NCBI GenBank assembly: GCA_947631255.1
Contig: CANRKT010000007.1
Coordinates: 19,347 to 83,346 of the forward strand
Direction of reading: 5' to 3'
Source of the DNA: an uncultured Enterobacteriaceae bacterium
GTDB lineage: Bacteria; Pseudomonadota; Gammaproteobacteria; Enterobacterales; Enterobacteriaceae
DNA: 64,000 bases
Positions 47,534-58,738 of this stretch are shown piece by piece. Each line of letters starts with the position of its first letter. The stretch's first letter is position 1. The position numbers and the translations under genes were made by a program. The notes under the pieces are model-generated. The model ran no database searches, was not told the DNA's origin, and saw only the letters and a program-made list of their open reading frames with translations.

Positions 47534-49018
47534 ATGACAGGTTCGGCCTCACTGTATGCAGCAATCGATTTAGGTTCTAACAGTTTTCATATGCTCGTGG
47601 TACGTGAGGTTGCGGGAAGTATACAAACCCTCTCCCGCATTAAACGAAAAGTACGTCTTGCCGCAGGCTTGAATCGTAACAACGTACTTTCTCCTGAAGC
47701 AATGGAACGTGGCTGGCAATGTTTGCGCTTATTCGCAGAACGATTGCAGGATATACCTCAGGGTCAGATTCGGGTGGTGGCAACGGCGACATTGCGTCTT
47801 GCCGTTAATGCCGATGAGTTTCTGTCCAAGGCTGAAGAGATCCTTTCCTGCCCGGTGCAGGTTATTCGTGGCGAAGAAGAAGCTCGTCTGATTTACCAAG
47901 GTGTGGCCCATACTACTGGCGGAGCCGATCAACGACTGGTTGTCGATATTGGCGGGGCGAGTACTGAGCTGATTGCAGGTACCGGAGCTCAGGCAACATC
48001 ACTGTTTAGTTTGTCGATGGGTTGCGTCACTTGGCTTGATCGTTTCTTTAATGACCGAAATCTGACACAAGAAAACTTTGCCGCCGCTGAAACGGCTGCC
48101 AGTGATATTCTTGAGCCAATTCTGGCTGAGTTAAAACAGAACAGCTGGAAAGTGTGTGTCGGCGCTTCAGGCACCGTACAGGCACTGCAAGAGATAATGC
48201 TGGCTCAAGGCATGGATGAGCGAATCACGCTGCCAAAATTACAGCAACTCAAGCAACGAGCCATTCAGTGCGGTCGTCTTGAAGAACTGGAAATTGAAGG
48301 TCTGACGCTGGAGCGAGCCTTGGTTTTTCCTAGTGGGCTCGCGATTCTGATCGCTATCTTTAAACGCCTGGATATTGAGTGTATGACACTCGCCGGGGGG
48401 GCTTTACGTGAAGGTCTGGTGTATGGCATGTTTCACATGGCCGTCCGCCAGGAGATTTGCCAGAGAACCTTACAAACTATCCAGCGTCGCTTTATGGTCG
48501 ATATCCATCAAGCAAAACGGGTTGCCCAGCTGACGGAGAATTTCGCCACCCAGGTTGCGATACCATGGAAACTGGACACATTAAGCCAGCAATTACTCAC
48601 CAGCAGCGCGTTATTGCATGAAATCGGTTTGAGTGTCGATTTCAAACGAGCTCCACAGCATGCCGCTTATCTGGTCAGTAATCTGGACTTACCCGGTTAT
48701 ACACCCTCACAGAAAAAACTGCTGTCGACTCTGTTGCTAAACCAGACCAACGCCATCGATCTTTCATCCTTACATCAGCAAAATGCTGTGCCACCACATA
48801 TCGCAGAACGTCTTTGCCGTTTGCTGCGACTGGCGATTATTTTTGCCAGCCGCCGCCGGGACGACACTCTGCCGATCATCACGTTAGACGCAGAGGGCGA
48901 AGCATTACAACTCTCTTTGCCTGATGGCTGGCTTTCTCAACACCCTCTTGGAACAGAATTACTGGAACAAGAAACCTTGTGGCAGAGCTACGTACACTGG
49001 CCACTGATCGTTAACTGA
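47534..49018 (+). CDS. gppA: Guanosine pentaphosphate phosphohydrolase GppA
   Basis: 494 residues, as in E. coli. It converts pppGpp to ppGpp and can act as exopolyphosphatase. Actin-like ATPase fold: [15 protein letters not shown] near residue 10, [14 protein letters not shown] near 117, [12 protein letters not shown] near 140, [10 protein letters not shown] near 210 and [14 protein letters not shown] near 290. The C-terminal HD-like domain starts near 310. It is co-directional with rhlB and its stop is one base from the convergent rep stop. Confidence 0.96.
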   Translation: MTGSASLYAAIDLGSNSFHMLVVREVAGSIQTLSRIKRKVRLAAGLNRNNVLSPEAMERGWQCLRLFAERLQDIPQGQIRVVATATLRLAVNADEFLSKAEEILSCPVQVIRGEEEARLIYQGVAHTTGGADQRLVVDIGGASTELIAGTGAQATSLFSLSMGCVTWLDRFFNDRNLTQENFAAAETAASDILEPILAELKQNSWKVCVGASGTVQALQEIMLAQGMDERITLPKLQQLKQRAIQCGRLEELEIEGLTLERALVFPSGLAILIAIFKRLDIECMTLAGGALREGLVYGMFHMAVRQEICQRTLQTIQRRFMVDIHQAKRVAQLTENFATQVAIPWKLDTLSQQLLTSSALLHEIGLSVDFKRAPQHAAYLVSNLDLPGYTPSQKKLLSTLLLNQTNAIDLSSLHQQNAVPPHIAERLCRLLRLAIIFASRRRDDTLPIITLDAEGEALQLSLPDGWLSQHPLGTELLEQETLWQSYVHWPLIVN

Positions 49019-49019
49019 G

Positions 49020-51041
49020 TTATTTTTTCTTCGCTTTTGCCAGCATTTCTCGAATGCTGGCAACATTGTTTTGCCCTTTTTGCATCCTCTCCTCCGGGGA
49101 CACCACTTTACGTTCGGTTTCCCACAACAGATCATCCTGAGGCAGTTCCAGCAAGAAGCGGCTCGGTTCCGGCCGTATCAGTTCACCATACTGGCGTCTT
49201 TCTTTGCACAGTGTAAAAGTGAGTTCTTTCTGAGCTCGGGTGATACCGACATAGGCTAGTCGACGCTCCTCATCGACATTATCTTCATCGATACTGCTTT
49301 GATGTGGCAGCAGCCCTTCTTCCATTCCGACCAGGAAAACATACGGGAACTCCAAACCTTTGGATGCATGTAAGGTCATCAGTTGGACTTGATCAACGTC
49401 TTCATCGCTCTCACCCCGCTCCATCATGTCCCGTAAGGTAAAACGCGTTACCACTTGGGTTAATGTCATCGGCTCATCAAGATCAGTACCCTCAAGCATT
49501 TCAGTCATCCAGCCAAACAGCTGATTAACATTTTTCATGCGCATTTCTGCCGCTTTCTGACTGGGGGAGGTTTCATATAACCAGCTTTCATAGTCAATAC
49601 CATGAATCAAGTCCCGTACAGCCGCTATCGGCTCCCGCTCAGAAAGACGTCTGATTTCCGCAATCCAATGGGTAAAACGCTGCAAAGCCTCCAGTCCTCG
49701 ACCACTCAATGTCTGACTCAAGCCAAGATCAAAGCTGGCATTGAATAAACTTTTATTCCGCCCCATTGCCCAGTCACCCAATTTTTGTAACGTGGCAGGG
49801 CCAATTTCACGCCGTGGCGTATTTACTATCCGCAAGAAAGCACTGTCGTCATCAGGATTGGTGAGCACTCGCAGATAAGCCAGCAGGTCTTTGATCTCCG
49901 GGCGCGAGAAAAAAGATGTTCCACCCGAGATACGGTATGGGATGCGGTTTTGCATTAACATCTTTTCAAACACCCGTGACTGGTGGTTACCACGATACAA
50001 AATGGCATAGTCGCCGTAGCTGGTCTTATTAATAAAGTGATGGGCAATCAGCTCCCCCGTCACTCTTTCTGCTTCGTGCTCTTCATGATTCGCACTGACG
50101 ACTTTCAGTTCACAACCATAGCCCAGCTCAGAAAAGAGACGTTTTTCGAACACATGGGGATTATTGGCAATCAGGATATTTGCCGCTTTTAAAATACGCC
50201 CGGAAGAGCGGTAGTTTTGCTCAAGTTTTATCACTTTAAGCGCGGGAAAATCCTGATTCAGTAGCACCAGATTTTGCGGACGTGCCCCACGCCAGGAATA
50301 GATAGACTGATCGTCATCCCCTACCACCGTAAAACGCGCCCGAGTCCCTGCCAGGAGTTTCACCAGCTCATACTGACTGGTATTAGTATCTTGATACTCA
50401 TCCACCAACAAATAGCGAATGCGGTTTTGCCAGCGCTCCCTGACCTCTTCATTACGTTGTAGCAGCAGAGTGGGTAGCAGGATCAAGTCATCAAAATCCA
50501 GCACATTACAGGATTTCAGATGGCTATCGTATAACCCATAACAATGCGCAAAAATACGATCTCGTTCGCCCTTCGCCTGGGCTGCTGCCCCGGCAGGTGT
50601 CAGTAAGTCGTTCTTCCAGTTCGAGATGGTCGAAATAAGCTGCTTCAATAAGACTTTATCGTCTTCAATTAATCCTTCCGTCAGCTCTTTAAGCAATGCC
50701 ATCTGATCAGTGTCATCAAACAGTGAGAAGTTTGCTTTGATGCCTAATGCCACATGCTCCCGTTTGATGATTTCTAACCCCAGAGTATGGAAGGTGGCAA
50801 TCATCAGCCCGCGCGCTTCTTTACGCCCCAGCGTTTTCGCCACACGCTCCTTCATCTCTCGTGCCGCTTTATTGGTAAAGGTCACCGCTGCAATATGGCG
50901 AGCCTGATAACCACAGTCATGGATCAGATGCGCGATTTTATTGGTAATAACACGCGTTTTACCTGAGCCTGCACCAGCTAAAACCAGGCATGGCCCGGTG
51001 ACAAATTCGACGGCTTGTTGTTGACCGGGGTTTAGGCGCAT
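49020..51041 (-). CDS. rep: ATP-dependent DNA helicase Rep
   Basis: Superfamily 1A 3'-5' helicase that clears proteins ahead of replication forks and helps restart. The start [13 protein letters not shown] gives 673 residues, as in E. coli; the ORF track begins at a TTG four codons earlier with no ribosome-binding sequence. Walker [13 protein letters not shown] near residue 23, [13 protein letters not shown] near 213, [13 protein letters not shown] near 240, [12 protein letters not shown] near 550, and [13 protein letters not shown] near 590. It is divergent from ppiC. Confidence 0.97.
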   Translation of the reverse strand: MRLNPGQQQAVEFVTGPCLVLAGAGSGKTRVITNKIAHLIHDCGYQARHIAAVTFTNKAAREMKERVAKTLGRKEARGLMIATFHTLGLEIIKREHVALGIKANFSLFDDTDQMALLKELTEGLIEDDKVLLKQLISTISNWKNDLLTPAGAAAQAKGERDRIFAHCYGLYDSHLKSCNVLDFDDLILLPTLLLQRNEEVRERWQNRIRYLLVDEYQDTNTSQYELVKLLAGTRARFTVVGDDDQSIYSWRGARPQNLVLLNQDFPALKVIKLEQNYRSSGRILKAANILIANNPHVFEKRLFSELGYGCELKVVSANHEEHEAERVTGELIAHHFINKTSYGDYAILYRGNHQSRVFEKMLMQNRIPYRISGGTSFFSRPEIKDLLAYLRVLTNPDDDSAFLRIVNTPRREIGPATLQKLGDWAMGRNKSLFNASFDLGLSQTLSGRGLEALQRFTHWIAEIRRLSEREPIAAVRDLIHGIDYESWLYETSPSQKAAEMRMKNVNQLFGWMTEMLEGTDLDEPMTLTQVVTRFTLRDMMERGESDEDVDQVQLMTLHASKGLEFPYVFLVGMEEGLLPHQSSIDEDNVDEERRLAYVGITRAQKELTFTLCKERRQYGELIRPEPSRFLLELPQDDLLWETERKVVSPEERMQKGQNNVASIREMLAKAKKK

Positions 51042-51124
51042 AAAATCACTCAATGAAAGTCAGGAGGGAAGAAAGTCAGCATGGTAGTATAGCGAGCGTA
51101 ATCCACATGACTCAAGGTAACATC

Positions 51125-51406
51125 ATGGCAAAAACTGCTGCAGCACTACATATTCTTGTTAAAGAAGAGAAACTGGCTCAAGAGATCCTCGCCCAGCTAC
51201 AAAATGGCGGTGACTTTGAAAAACTGGCTAAGAAACACTCTACCTGTCCGTCAGGCAAGAAAGGCGGCCATTTAGGTGAGTTTCGCCAGGGTCAGATGGT
51301 TCCGGCATTTGATAAAGTCGTCTTTTCCTGCCCGGTCCTGGAACCTTTCGGCCCTCTGCACACACAGTTTGGCTACCATATCATTAAGGTGTTATACCGT
51401 AACTAA
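51125..51406 (+). CDS. ppiC: Peptidyl-prolyl isomerase C (parvulin)
   Basis: 93-residue cytosolic parvulin. The start at [15 protein letters not shown] is conserved, with AAGG before the ATG; the ORF track's 24 upstream residues are not. Motifs [21 protein letters not shown] near residue 27, [19 protein letters not shown] near 52 and [14 protein letters not shown] near the end are the parvulin core. It lies between rep and ilvC as in E. coli and ends in a bidirectional terminator. Confidence 0.97.
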   Translation: MAKTAAALHILVKEEKLAQEILAQLQNGGDFEKLAKKHSTCPSGKKGGHLGEFRQGQMVPAFDKVVFSCPVLEPFGPLHTQFGYHIIKVLYRN

Positions 51407-51472
51407 TAAAGCGTTCAGGTTCACCCTCGTCTATCCCTGTATTATCGAATGGACTTCGTTGAACTGGAACGC

Positions 51473-51503
51473 AAAAAAGGGAAAAACACGTTTTCCCTTT
51501 TTT
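51473..51503. terminator. Bidirectional terminator between ppiC and ilvC
   Basis: AAAAAAGGGAAAA-ACACG-TTTTCCCTTTTTT has A and T tracts on both sides, serving both convergent genes. Confidence 0.88.
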
Positions 51504-51541
51504 GACATACCGCATGAAATCTTCAGGTTTACCCTAATGAA

Positions 51542-53017
51542 TTACTCTGCAACAGCGATACGTTTCATATCGGTCATATAGCCACGCAGCTTTTTACCCA
51601 CTTTTTCGATGTCATGGCTACGAATAGCTTCGTTCACATCACGCAGTTGCGCATTATCAACAGTCCCCGCAGGACCTTCTTGACCCAAGTCGCCTGCCTG
51701 TAATGTCGTCATGAACGTTTTCAGCAATGGTACCGCAGCGTAAGAGAACAGGTAGTTACCGTATTCAGCAGTATCAGAGATAACTACGTTCATTTCATAC
51801 AGACGCTTACGCGCGATGGTGTTAGCAATCAGTGGCAGCTCGTGCAGTGATTCATAGTAAGCAGACTCTTCGATGATACCTGCATCAACCATGGTTTCGA
51901 ATGCCAGTTCAACCCCTGCTTTCACCATGGCAATCATCACAACACCCTGATCAAAGTAAGCTTGCTCTGCGATTTTACCTTCAAACTGTGGCGCAGTTTC
52001 GAACGCCGTTTTGCCGGTCTCTTCACGCCAGGTCAGCAGCTTCTTATCGTCATTTGCCCAGTCTGCCATCATTCCCGAAGAGAACTCACCAGAGATGATG
52101 TCATCCATGTGTTTCTGGAACAGTGGAGCCATGATGGTTTTCAGTTGCTCAGACAGCGCATAAGCACGGATTTTCGCTGGGTTAGACAGACGATCCATCA
52201 TCAGCGTGATACCGCCTTGTTTCAGCGCTTCGGTAATGGTTTCCCAGCCAAACTGGATCAGTTTTTCTGCATAAGCTGGATCAGTACCTTCAGCCACCAG
52301 CTTGTCGAAGCACAACAGAGAACCCGCTTGCAGCATACCGCACAGGATAGTTTGCTCACCCATCAGGTCAGACTTAACTTCAGCAACGAAAGACGATTCC
52401 AGAACACCAGCACGATGACCGCCGGTTGCAGCAGCCCAGGCTTTCGCGATAGCCATGCCTTCACCTTTCGGGTCATTTTCTGGGTGAACGGCAATCAGAG
52501 TCGGTACACCGAAACCACGCTTGTATTCTTCACGCACTTCGGTACCCGGACACTTAGGCGCAACCATCACAACAGTGATATCTTTACGAACAGTTTCACC
52601 GACTTCAACGATGTTAAAACCATGGGAGTAGCCCAGTGCAGCACCCTCTTTCATCAGCGGCTGTACAGCCTGAACCACCGCTGAGTGTTGCTTGTCTGGC
52701 GTCAGGTTAACCACCAAGTCAGCCTGCGGGATCAACTCTTCATAGGTGCCAACGTTAAAACCATTTTCGGTTGCTTTGCGCCATGATGCACGTTTCTCAG
52801 CAATTGCTTCAGCACGCAGAGCATAAGAAACATCCAGACCAGAGTCACGCATGTTCAAACCCTGGTTAAGACCCTGAGCGCCACAGCCGACAATAACCAC
52901 TTTTTTGCCTTTGAGGTAGTTGGCTTCATCATTGAATTCGTCACGCCCCATAAAGCGACATTTACCCAACTGCGCTAACTGCTGACGCAAGTTCAAAGTA
53001 TTGAAATAATTAGCCAT
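51542..53017 (-). CDS. ilvC: Ketol-acid reductoisomerase (class II)
   Basis: NADPH-dependent conversion of acetolactate or acetohydroxybutyrate to the dihydroxy acids in valine and isoleucine synthesis. It has 491 residues, the long class II form with a duplicated knotted C-terminal domain. The NADPH-binding part has [21 protein letters not shown] near residue 37, then [18 protein letters not shown] near 150; metal-binding [11 protein letters not shown] is near 217. It is divergent from ilvY, its activator, with 162 bp between them. Confidence 0.98.
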   Translation of the reverse strand: MANYFNTLNLRQQLAQLGKCRFMGRDEFNDEANYLKGKKVVIVGCGAQGLNQGLNMRDSGLDVSYALRAEAIAEKRASWRKATENGFNVGTYEELIPQADLVVNLTPDKQHSAVVQAVQPLMKEGAALGYSHGFNIVEVGETVRKDITVVMVAPKCPGTEVREEYKRGFGVPTLIAVHPENDPKGEGMAIAKAWAAATGGHRAGVLESSFVAEVKSDLMGEQTILCGMLQAGSLLCFDKLVAEGTDPAYAEKLIQFGWETITEALKQGGITLMMDRLSNPAKIRAYALSEQLKTIMAPLFQKHMDDIISGEFSSGMMADWANDDKKLLTWREETGKTAFETAPQFEGKIAEQAYFDQGVVMIAMVKAGVELAFETMVDAGIIEESAYYESLHELPLIANTIARKRLYEMNVVISDTAEYGNYLFSYAAVPLLKTFMTTLQAGDLGQEGPAGTVDNAQLRDVNEAIRSHDIEKVGKKLRGYMTDMKRIAVAE

Positions 53018-53141
53018 TGTCGAACTCCGTGATTGTCGTGTTGTACTGCTTGTCTTGGTATATAGCGGATTTTCGCTACCTGAATAAGATTACTATATGT
53101 CAGGAAAAGCGTTGCTGAAATTGATATATTAACAACGTCAT

Positions 53142-53158
53142 ATTGCAATTTATGCAAT
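53142..53158. promoter_or_regulatory. Candidate IlvY operator
   Basis: ATTGCA-ATTTA-TGCAAT is a perfect inverted repeat of the LysR type (T-N11-A) in the ilvC-ilvY region, 21 bases before ilvY, where an autoregulatory operator is expected. Confidence 0.6.
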
Positions 53159-53179
53159 GCCATAGAATGAGGAATGACC

Positions 53180-54073
53180 GTGGACTTACGTGATCTGAAA
53201 ATGTTCCTGCATTTAGCTGACAGTCGTCATTTTGGACGTAGTGCGCGAGCCATGCATGTCAGCCCCTCAACGCTTTCCCGCCAGATCCAACGGCTGGAAG
53301 AACATCTGAATCAGCCACTATTTGTACGAGATAATCGTACCGTAACCTTAACCGAGGCAGGTGAGCAGTTACGCCAGTTTGCCCAGCAGACAATGCTACA
53401 ATATCAGCAAATGCGTCATACCCTCGGCCAGCAAGGTCCTTCTCTGAGTGGTGAACTGCATCTCTTCTGCTCCGTAACGGCGGCCTACAGTCATTTACCG
53501 CCTATTCTTGATCGTTTTCGCGCCGAACATCCTTCAGTAGAAATCAAACTCACTACCGGGGATGCCTCAGATGCGGTCGAAAAAGTGGATTCCAATGAAG
53601 CCGATATCGCTATCGCTGGTAAGCCCGAAACCCTGCCGCCAGGCGTCGCCTTCTCCATGTTAGAAGACCTGGCCGTAGTCTTAATTGCTCCCGCCTTACC
53701 TTGCCCGGTTCGCACTCAAGTACAGCAGCCAGAGCCTGACTGGACCAAAGTCCCTTTTATTTTGCCAGAGCAAGGGCCGGTACGGCGACGTATCGAACTG
53801 TGGTTCCGCAGTAAAAAAATCACTAATCCGTTTATCTATGCCACGGTTGCCGGACATGAAGCGATGGTATCAATGGTCGCACTGGGCTGCGGTATCGCCC
53901 TGATCCCCGAAGTCGTCCTGGAAAATAGTCCCGAACCAGTACGTAACAGGGTGCTGATTATGGACAGAAATGATGAAAACATGCCGTTCGAGCTGGGTGT
54001 TTGTGCACAAAAAAAGCGGCTCAATGAGCCGCTTATCAGTGCATTCTGGAAGTTGTTACCAGGTAACCATTAA
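53180..54073 (+). CDS. ilvY: LysR-type activator of ilvC
   Basis: Activates ilvC in response to acetolactate/acetohydroxybutyrate. The start is a GTG encoding the Met of MDLRDLKMFLHLADSRH, giving 297 residues as in E. coli; GAGG lies 7 bases before it, while the ATG two codons earlier in the ORF track is only one base from that sequence. HTH: HFGRSARAMHVSPSTLSRQIQRLE. The 3' end overlaps the convergent ilvA by four bases and also contains the ilvA terminator. Confidence 0.95.
   Translation: MDLRDLKMFLHLADSRHFGRSARAMHVSPSTLSRQIQRLEEHLNQPLFVRDNRTVTLTEAGEQLRQFAQQTMLQYQQMRHTLGQQGPSLSGELHLFCSVTAAYSHLPPILDRFRAEHPSVEIKLTTGDASDAVEKVDSNEADIAIAGKPETLPPGVAFSMLEDLAVVLIAPALPCPVRTQVQQPEPDWTKVPFILPEQGPVRRRIELWFRSKKITNPFIYATVAGHEAMVSMVALGCGIALIPEVVLENSPEPVRNRVLIMDRNDENMPFELGVCAQKKRLNEPLISAFWKLLPGNH
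54009..54034 (-). terminator. ilvA-operon terminator inside the ilvY coding region
   Basis: On the minus strand AAGCGGCTCA-T-TGAGCCGCTT followed by T5 forms a strong hairpin 36 bases after the ilvA stop. On the plus strand it lies in ilvY codons for KKRLNEPLI. Confidence 0.75.
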
Positions 54074-55614
54074 CCGGCAAGGAAGAAACGGAATGCCGGG
54101 TTCTGGGTTTCATCATGACATTCGTAACCCAGCTCATTAAGACGAATTTCAAAATCAGGCTCGTTCTCACCCAGCTCAAAAGCGGCGAGCACGCGGCCAT
54201 AATCGGTGCCATGGCTGCGATAATGGAACAGCGAAATATTCCATCGCGTTCCCAGGGTGGTTAAGAACTTCAGTAATGCGCCAGGTGACTCAGGAAACTC
54301 AAAGCTGTATAGCCGCTCATGCAGCGGTTTCAACGGCCGTCCCCCTACCATATAGCGGACATGTAGCTTCGCCATTTCATCATCAGACAAGTCGACAACG
54401 CCATACCCCCCCGCGTTGAGCTGCTCGATTATCTCGCTGCGCTCTTCAAGACCGCGGGTCAGACGAACACCGACAAAAATGCAGGCATTATCTGAACTGG
54501 CATAGCGATAGTTAAACTCTGTGACCGAGCGCCCACCCAGCAGATGACAGAACTGTAGAAAACTGCCCTTTTTTTCAGGAATGGTTACTGCGAGTAAAGC
54601 TTCTCGCTGTTCACCCAGTTCACAACGTTCAGAGACATAACGCAGGCCATGAAAATTAACATTCGCACCTGACAGGACGTGAGCCAGACGTTCACCACGT
54701 ATCTGATGCTGCTGAATATATTTTTTCATGCCTGCCAGCGCTAAGGCACCCGAAGGTTCAGCTACCGCACGAACATCTTCAAATAAGTCTTTCATTGCCG
54801 CACAAATAGAATCGCTGTCGACAGTAATGATGTCATCAAGATATTCCTGGCACAGACGGAAGGTTTCATTCCCGATGCGCTTCACAGCAACACCTTCAGC
54901 AAATAATCCTACTCGCGCCAGCTCTACCGGCTCACCCGCCTCCAGAGCTGCTTTCAGACAAGCAGAGTCTTCTGCCTCAACCGCAATCACTTTGATTTGC
55001 GGCATCAGTTGTTTAATGACGACTGCCACACCCGCTGCTAATCCACCGCCGCCGACCGGAACAAAAATTCGGTCAATATGCGCATCCTGCTGTAATAACT
55101 CCAGCGCCAGTGTACCTTGCCCGGCGATCACTGAGGGGTGATCAAAGGGAGGCACAAAGGTAAAGCCCTGGTGCTGTGACAGGGCAATAGCTTTCGCCTT
55201 CGCTTCGTCAAAATTAGCACCATGCAGTAATACCTCGCCCCCAAAAGCGCGAACAGCATCGACCTTAATCTCTGCAGTTGCGACAGGCATTACGATAAGT
55301 GACTTAATACCAAGGCGCGAGGCTGACAATGCCACACCCTGGGCATGATTACCGGCCGAAGCCGTAATCACGCCACTGGCTTTCTGTTCATGCGTCAACC
55401 CAGCCATCATGTTATAAGCGCCACGCAGCTTAAAACTGTGTACTGGATGCCTGTCTTCTCGCTTTACCAGAATCACGTTTTCTAGCCGTGAAGAGAGCTT
55501 ATCCATTTTTTGCAATGGCGTTATCTGAGTAACTTCATATACTGGCGCGCGCAAAACAGCACGCAGATACTCTGCCCCATCAGGGGCATCGGACAGCGGT
55601 TGTGACTCAGCCAT
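54070..55614 (-). CDS. ilvA: Biosynthetic threonine deaminase
   Basis: PLP enzyme that converts threonine to 2-oxobutanoate, the committed step to isoleucine, with isoleucine feedback inhibition. The start MAESQPLSDAPDGAEYLR gives 514 residues, as in E. coli; GGGGG lies 6 bases before it, and the previous ATG overlapping the ilvD stop is only 3 bases away. PLP lysine in HSFKLRGAYNMM near residue 62, glycine loop VPVGGGGLAAGVA near 188. Two C-terminal ACT-like regulatory repeats cover about residues 330-514. Confidence 0.97.
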   Translation of the reverse strand: MAESQPLSDAPDGAEYLRAVLRAPVYEVTQITPLQKMDKLSSRLENVILVKREDRHPVHSFKLRGAYNMMAGLTHEQKASGVITASAGNHAQGVALSASRLGIKSLIVMPVATAEIKVDAVRAFGGEVLLHGANFDEAKAKAIALSQHQGFTFVPPFDHPSVIAGQGTLALELLQQDAHIDRIFVPVGGGGLAAGVAVVIKQLMPQIKVIAVEAEDSACLKAALEAGEPVELARVGLFAEGVAVKRIGNETFRLCQEYLDDIITVDSDSICAAMKDLFEDVRAVAEPSGALALAGMKKYIQQHQIRGERLAHVLSGANVNFHGLRYVSERCELGEQREALLAVTIPEKKGSFLQFCHLLGGRSVTEFNYRYASSDNACIFVGVRLTRGLEERSEIIEQLNAGGYGVVDLSDDEMAKLHVRYMVGGRPLKPLHERLYSFEFPESPGALLKFLTTLGTRWNISLFHYRSHGTDYGRVLAAFELGENEPDFEIRLNELGYECHDETQNPAFRFFLAG

Positions 55615-55616
55615 CA

Positions 55617-57467
55617 TTAACCCCCAAGTTTACTTTTATCTCTTACTGCGCCTTTATCCGCACTGGTGGCCAGCATTGCATAAGCGCGTAAAGCAAAGGA
55701 AACCTCACGCTCGCGTGCGCGTGGAGTCCAGGCAGCAGCACCGCGCGCATCTTGAGCAGCGCGACGTTCAGCCAGTAATACTTCAGAGGCTTCCAGATGA
55801 ATGCTACGTGACGGGATATCAATGGCAATCATATCGCCATCTTCAATCAGACCAATGTTACCGCCACTGGCCGCTTCCGGTGAAACGTGCCCAATGGACA
55901 GACCTGAAGTACCGCCGGAGAAACGACCATCGGTGATCAGGGCGCACTCTTTACCCAGACCCATAGATTTCAGATAGGTCGTTGGGTAGAGCATTTCCTG
56001 CATACCCGGCCCACCTTTTGGCCCTTCATAACGAATAACCACTACGTCTCCGGCCACGACTTTACCGCCAAGGATCGCAGAAACAGCATCATCCTGGCTT
56101 TCATATACTTTTGCCGGGCCACGGAAGACTAAGCTACCTTCATCAACACCCGCTGTTTTGACGATACAGCCATTTTCTGCAAAATTTCCGTACAGTACGG
56201 CAAGACCACCGTCCTGGCTATAGGCATGCTCTTTGGAGCGAATACAGCCCTCTTTACGGTCAACATCCAGGGTATCCCAGCGGCAGGATTGTGAAAATGC
56301 TTTGGTGGTACGGATACCTGCTGGGCCGGCTGAGAACATGCTCTTCACCGAATCATCAGAGGTCACCATCACGTCATACTGAGCGAGGGTTTCTGGCAGA
56401 GTCATGCCCAGCACGTTATTCACATTACGGTTAAGCAGACCGGCACGATCCAACTCCCCGAGAATACCGAGCACACCACCAGCACGATGCACATCTTCCA
56501 TATGGTATTTTGGCGTACTCGGTGCAACTTTACACAATTGAGGAACTTTACGGGATAACTTATCAATATCCGTCATCGTGAAGTCAATTTCAGCTTCCTG
56601 CGCCGCGGCCAGTAAGTGCAGTACGGTGTTAGTTGAACCTCCCATCGCCACATCAAGAGTCATGGCGTTTTCAAATGCTTCTTTGCAGGCAATATTGCGT
56701 GGCAGAGCCGTTTCGTCGTCTTTTTCGTAATAACGCTTAGTCAGCTCAACAATACGTTTACCGGCATTGAGGAACAACTCTTTGCGATCTGAGTGTGTCG
56801 CCAGCAGTGAGCCATTGCCTGGCTGTGATAATCCCAGCGCTTCGGTCAGACAGTTCATGGAGTTGGCGGTAAACATGCCGGAACAAGAACCACACGTCGG
56901 GCAAGCAGAACGTTCAATCTGCTCACTGTCTTCATCGCTGACATTCGGGTTAGCCCCCTGAATCATCGCATCGACCAAGTCCAGTTTGATTATCTGATCA
57001 GACAGTTTGGTTTTGCCGGCTTCCATCGGGCCGCCGGAGACAAAAATAACCGGAATATTCAGACGCAGAGATGCCATGAGCATCCCCGGAGTGATTTTGT
57101 CGCAGTTGGAGATACACACCATCGCATCAGCACAATGAGCATTGACCATATACTCAACTGAGTCAGCGATCAGTTCACGGGAAGGCAAGGAATAGAGCAT
57201 ACCGCCATGTCCCATGGCGATACCGTCATCCACCGCAATGGTATTAAATTCTTTTGCTACGCCACCAGAAGCTTCAATTTGTTCAGCGACCAGCTTACCC
57301 AAATCACGTAGATGCACGTGTCCTGGCACAAATTGGGTAAATGAGTTCACGACAGCAATGATAGGTTTACCAAAATCGGCGTCCGTCATTCCGGTTGCGC
57401 GCCACAGCGCACGGGCACCCGCCATATTACGGCCATGAGTTGTGGTAGCGGAACGATACTTAGGCAT
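55617..57467 (-). CDS. ilvD: Dihydroxy-acid dehydratase
   Basis: Iron-sulfur enzyme that dehydrates the dihydroxy acids to 2-oxo acids. It has 616 residues, as in E. coli. Cluster-ligand cysteines appear in [12 protein letters not shown] near residue 122 and [19 protein letters not shown] near 195. The family signature [22 protein letters not shown] lies near 490. It follows ilvE by 60 bases and adjoins ilvA. Confidence 0.98.
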   Translation of the reverse strand: MPKYRSATTTHGRNMAGARALWRATGMTDADFGKPIIAVVNSFTQFVPGHVHLRDLGKLVAEQIEASGGVAKEFNTIAVDDGIAMGHGGMLYSLPSRELIADSVEYMVNAHCADAMVCISNCDKITPGMLMASLRLNIPVIFVSGGPMEAGKTKLSDQIIKLDLVDAMIQGANPNVSDEDSEQIERSACPTCGSCSGMFTANSMNCLTEALGLSQPGNGSLLATHSDRKELFLNAGKRIVELTKRYYEKDDETALPRNIACKEAFENAMTLDVAMGGSTNTVLHLLAAAQEAEIDFTMTDIDKLSRKVPQLCKVAPSTPKYHMEDVHRAGGVLGILGELDRAGLLNRNVNNVLGMTLPETLAQYDVMVTSDDSVKSMFSAGPAGIRTTKAFSQSCRWDTLDVDRKEGCIRSKEHAYSQDGGLAVLYGNFAENGCIVKTAGVDEGSLVFRGPAKVYESQDDAVSAILGGKVVAGDVVVIRYEGPKGGPGMQEMLYPTTYLKSMGLGKECALITDGRFSGGTSGLSIGHVSPEAASGGNIGLIEDGDMIAIDIPSRSIHLEASEVLLAERRAAQDARGAAAWTPRAREREVSFALRAYAMLATSADKGAVRDKSKLGG

Positions 57468-57527
57468 TCTTAGTTACTCCAGTCTGTCAAATAGCAGGCG
57501 GTTCATGCCGCCCATCTGGTGTTATAC

Positions 57528-58460
57528 TTATTTCGCGTTAATGGGGTCTAACCAGCCCCATTTATCTTCGGTTTCACCGGTGAACAGACCGAAGAACGCC
57601 TCTTGAATACGTTTGGTTACCGGACCACGACGGCCCTCCCCCACCTGGATACCATCTACGCTGCGTACAGGTGTGATTTCTGCGGCAGTGCCGGACATAA
57701 AGACTTCATCAGCAAGATAAAGGGATTCGCGTGATAACACCTGCTCACGCACTTCAATACCCAAATCTTGGGCCAGTTTAATGATGGCGTCACGGGTAAT
57801 ACCCGGTAGCGCGGAAGAGGTAAACGGTGGGGTAAAGACCACACCATCTTTAACTTCAAACAAGTTCTCACCTGCACCTTCAGAGATATAGCCATGAACA
57901 TCCAGGGCAATCCCTTCCTGATAACCATGGCGGCGTGCTTCACTGCCAACCAGTAATGAGGAGAGGTAGTTACCACCTGCTTTCGCTGCGGTTGGAATAG
58001 TATTCGGTGCTGCACGGTTCCAAGAAGACACCATGGCATCAATACCCTGTTCCAGCGCCTCGGCACCCAGATAAGCGCCCCACGGGAAGGCAGCAATAAT
58101 AACATCAGTGGTGTAATCGGCCGGAGGGTTAACGCCCATACCGACATCTCCCACAAACACCAGCGGGCGAATATAAGCGCTGGTCAGATTATTTTTACGC
58201 AGTACGGCACGACAAGCTTCCATCAGTTCATCAACGCTTTGTGATACCGGGAAACGATAGATTTTGGCTGAATCACGCAGACGCTGCATATGTTCGCGAT
58301 GACGGAAGACTACAGGTCCTTTATGGGAGTCGTAGCAACGAATACCCTCAAAAACGGATGTGCCGTAATGTAAGGCATGCGACATAACGTGGACTTTTGC
58401 GTTTTCCCACGGCGTCATTTCACCATTGAACCAGATGTAGTCAGCTTTTTTGGTTGTCAT
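57528..58460 (-). CDS. ilvE: Branched-chain amino-acid aminotransferase
   Basis: Class IV PLP aminotransferase for the last step of leucine, isoleucine and valine synthesis. It has 310 residues (309 in E. coli). HALHYGTSVFEGIRCYDS near residue 30, PLP lysine in PTAAKAGGNYLSSLLVG near 160, and EVFMSGTAAEITPV near 250. It lies 20 bases after ilvM in the ilvLGMEDA operon. Confidence 0.98.
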   Translation of the reverse strand: MTTKKADYIWFNGEMTPWENAKVHVMSHALHYGTSVFEGIRCYDSHKGPVVFRHREHMQRLRDSAKIYRFPVSQSVDELMEACRAVLRKNNLTSAYIRPLVFVGDVGMGVNPPADYTTDVIIAAFPWGAYLGAEALEQGIDAMVSSWNRAAPNTIPTAAKAGGNYLSSLLVGSEARRHGYQEGIALDVHGYISEGAGENLFEVKDGVVFTPPFTSSALPGITRDAIIKLAQDLGIEVREQVLSRESLYLADEVFMSGTAAEITPVRSVDGIQVGEGRRGPVTKRIQEAFFGLFTGETEDKWGWLDPINAK

Positions 58461-58480
58461 GCTTATCTATCCTTTTACGC

Positions 58481-58738
58481 TCAGGCGCGAATTTGTTGTG
58501 ATGTAAGTTGCTGAACGTCGACACAGGCAACATCAACCAGTTTGCTTAACTGGCTGAACAGCAGATCTATCGAGCGCGGGCTGGCAACGGTGAGTTCAAT
58601 GTTGATGTTCTCAGGATTAATATCAGCCACCATATTCATGGAACAAACCTGAAAGCCACGGTGACGTACCACACGCAATACTCGTTCTAATGTTTCCGGG
58701 CGGAAGCGAGCCTGCAAAGCAAGTTGATGTTGCATCAT
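58481..58738 (-). CDS. ilvM: Acetolactate synthase II regulatory subunit
   Basis: 85-residue ACT-domain small subunit that stabilises and regulates IlvG. It begins [36 protein letters not shown], as in E. coli IlvM, then [21 protein letters not shown]. The ATG overlaps the ilvG stop as ATGA. Confidence 0.96.
   Translation of the reverse strand: MMQHQLALQARFRPETLERVLRVVRHRGFQVCSMNMVADINPENINIELTVASPRSIDLLFSQLSKLVDVACVDVQQLTSQQIRA

Noticed and set aside
51962-52684. 240-residue ORF opposite ilvC
   Set aside because: A long antisense open frame is common opposite strongly biased genes such as ilvC; it has no start signal or family similarity.
57656-58156. 166-residue ORF in ilvE on the same strand
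   Set aside because: It is out of frame within ilvE, which is conserved to its full length.
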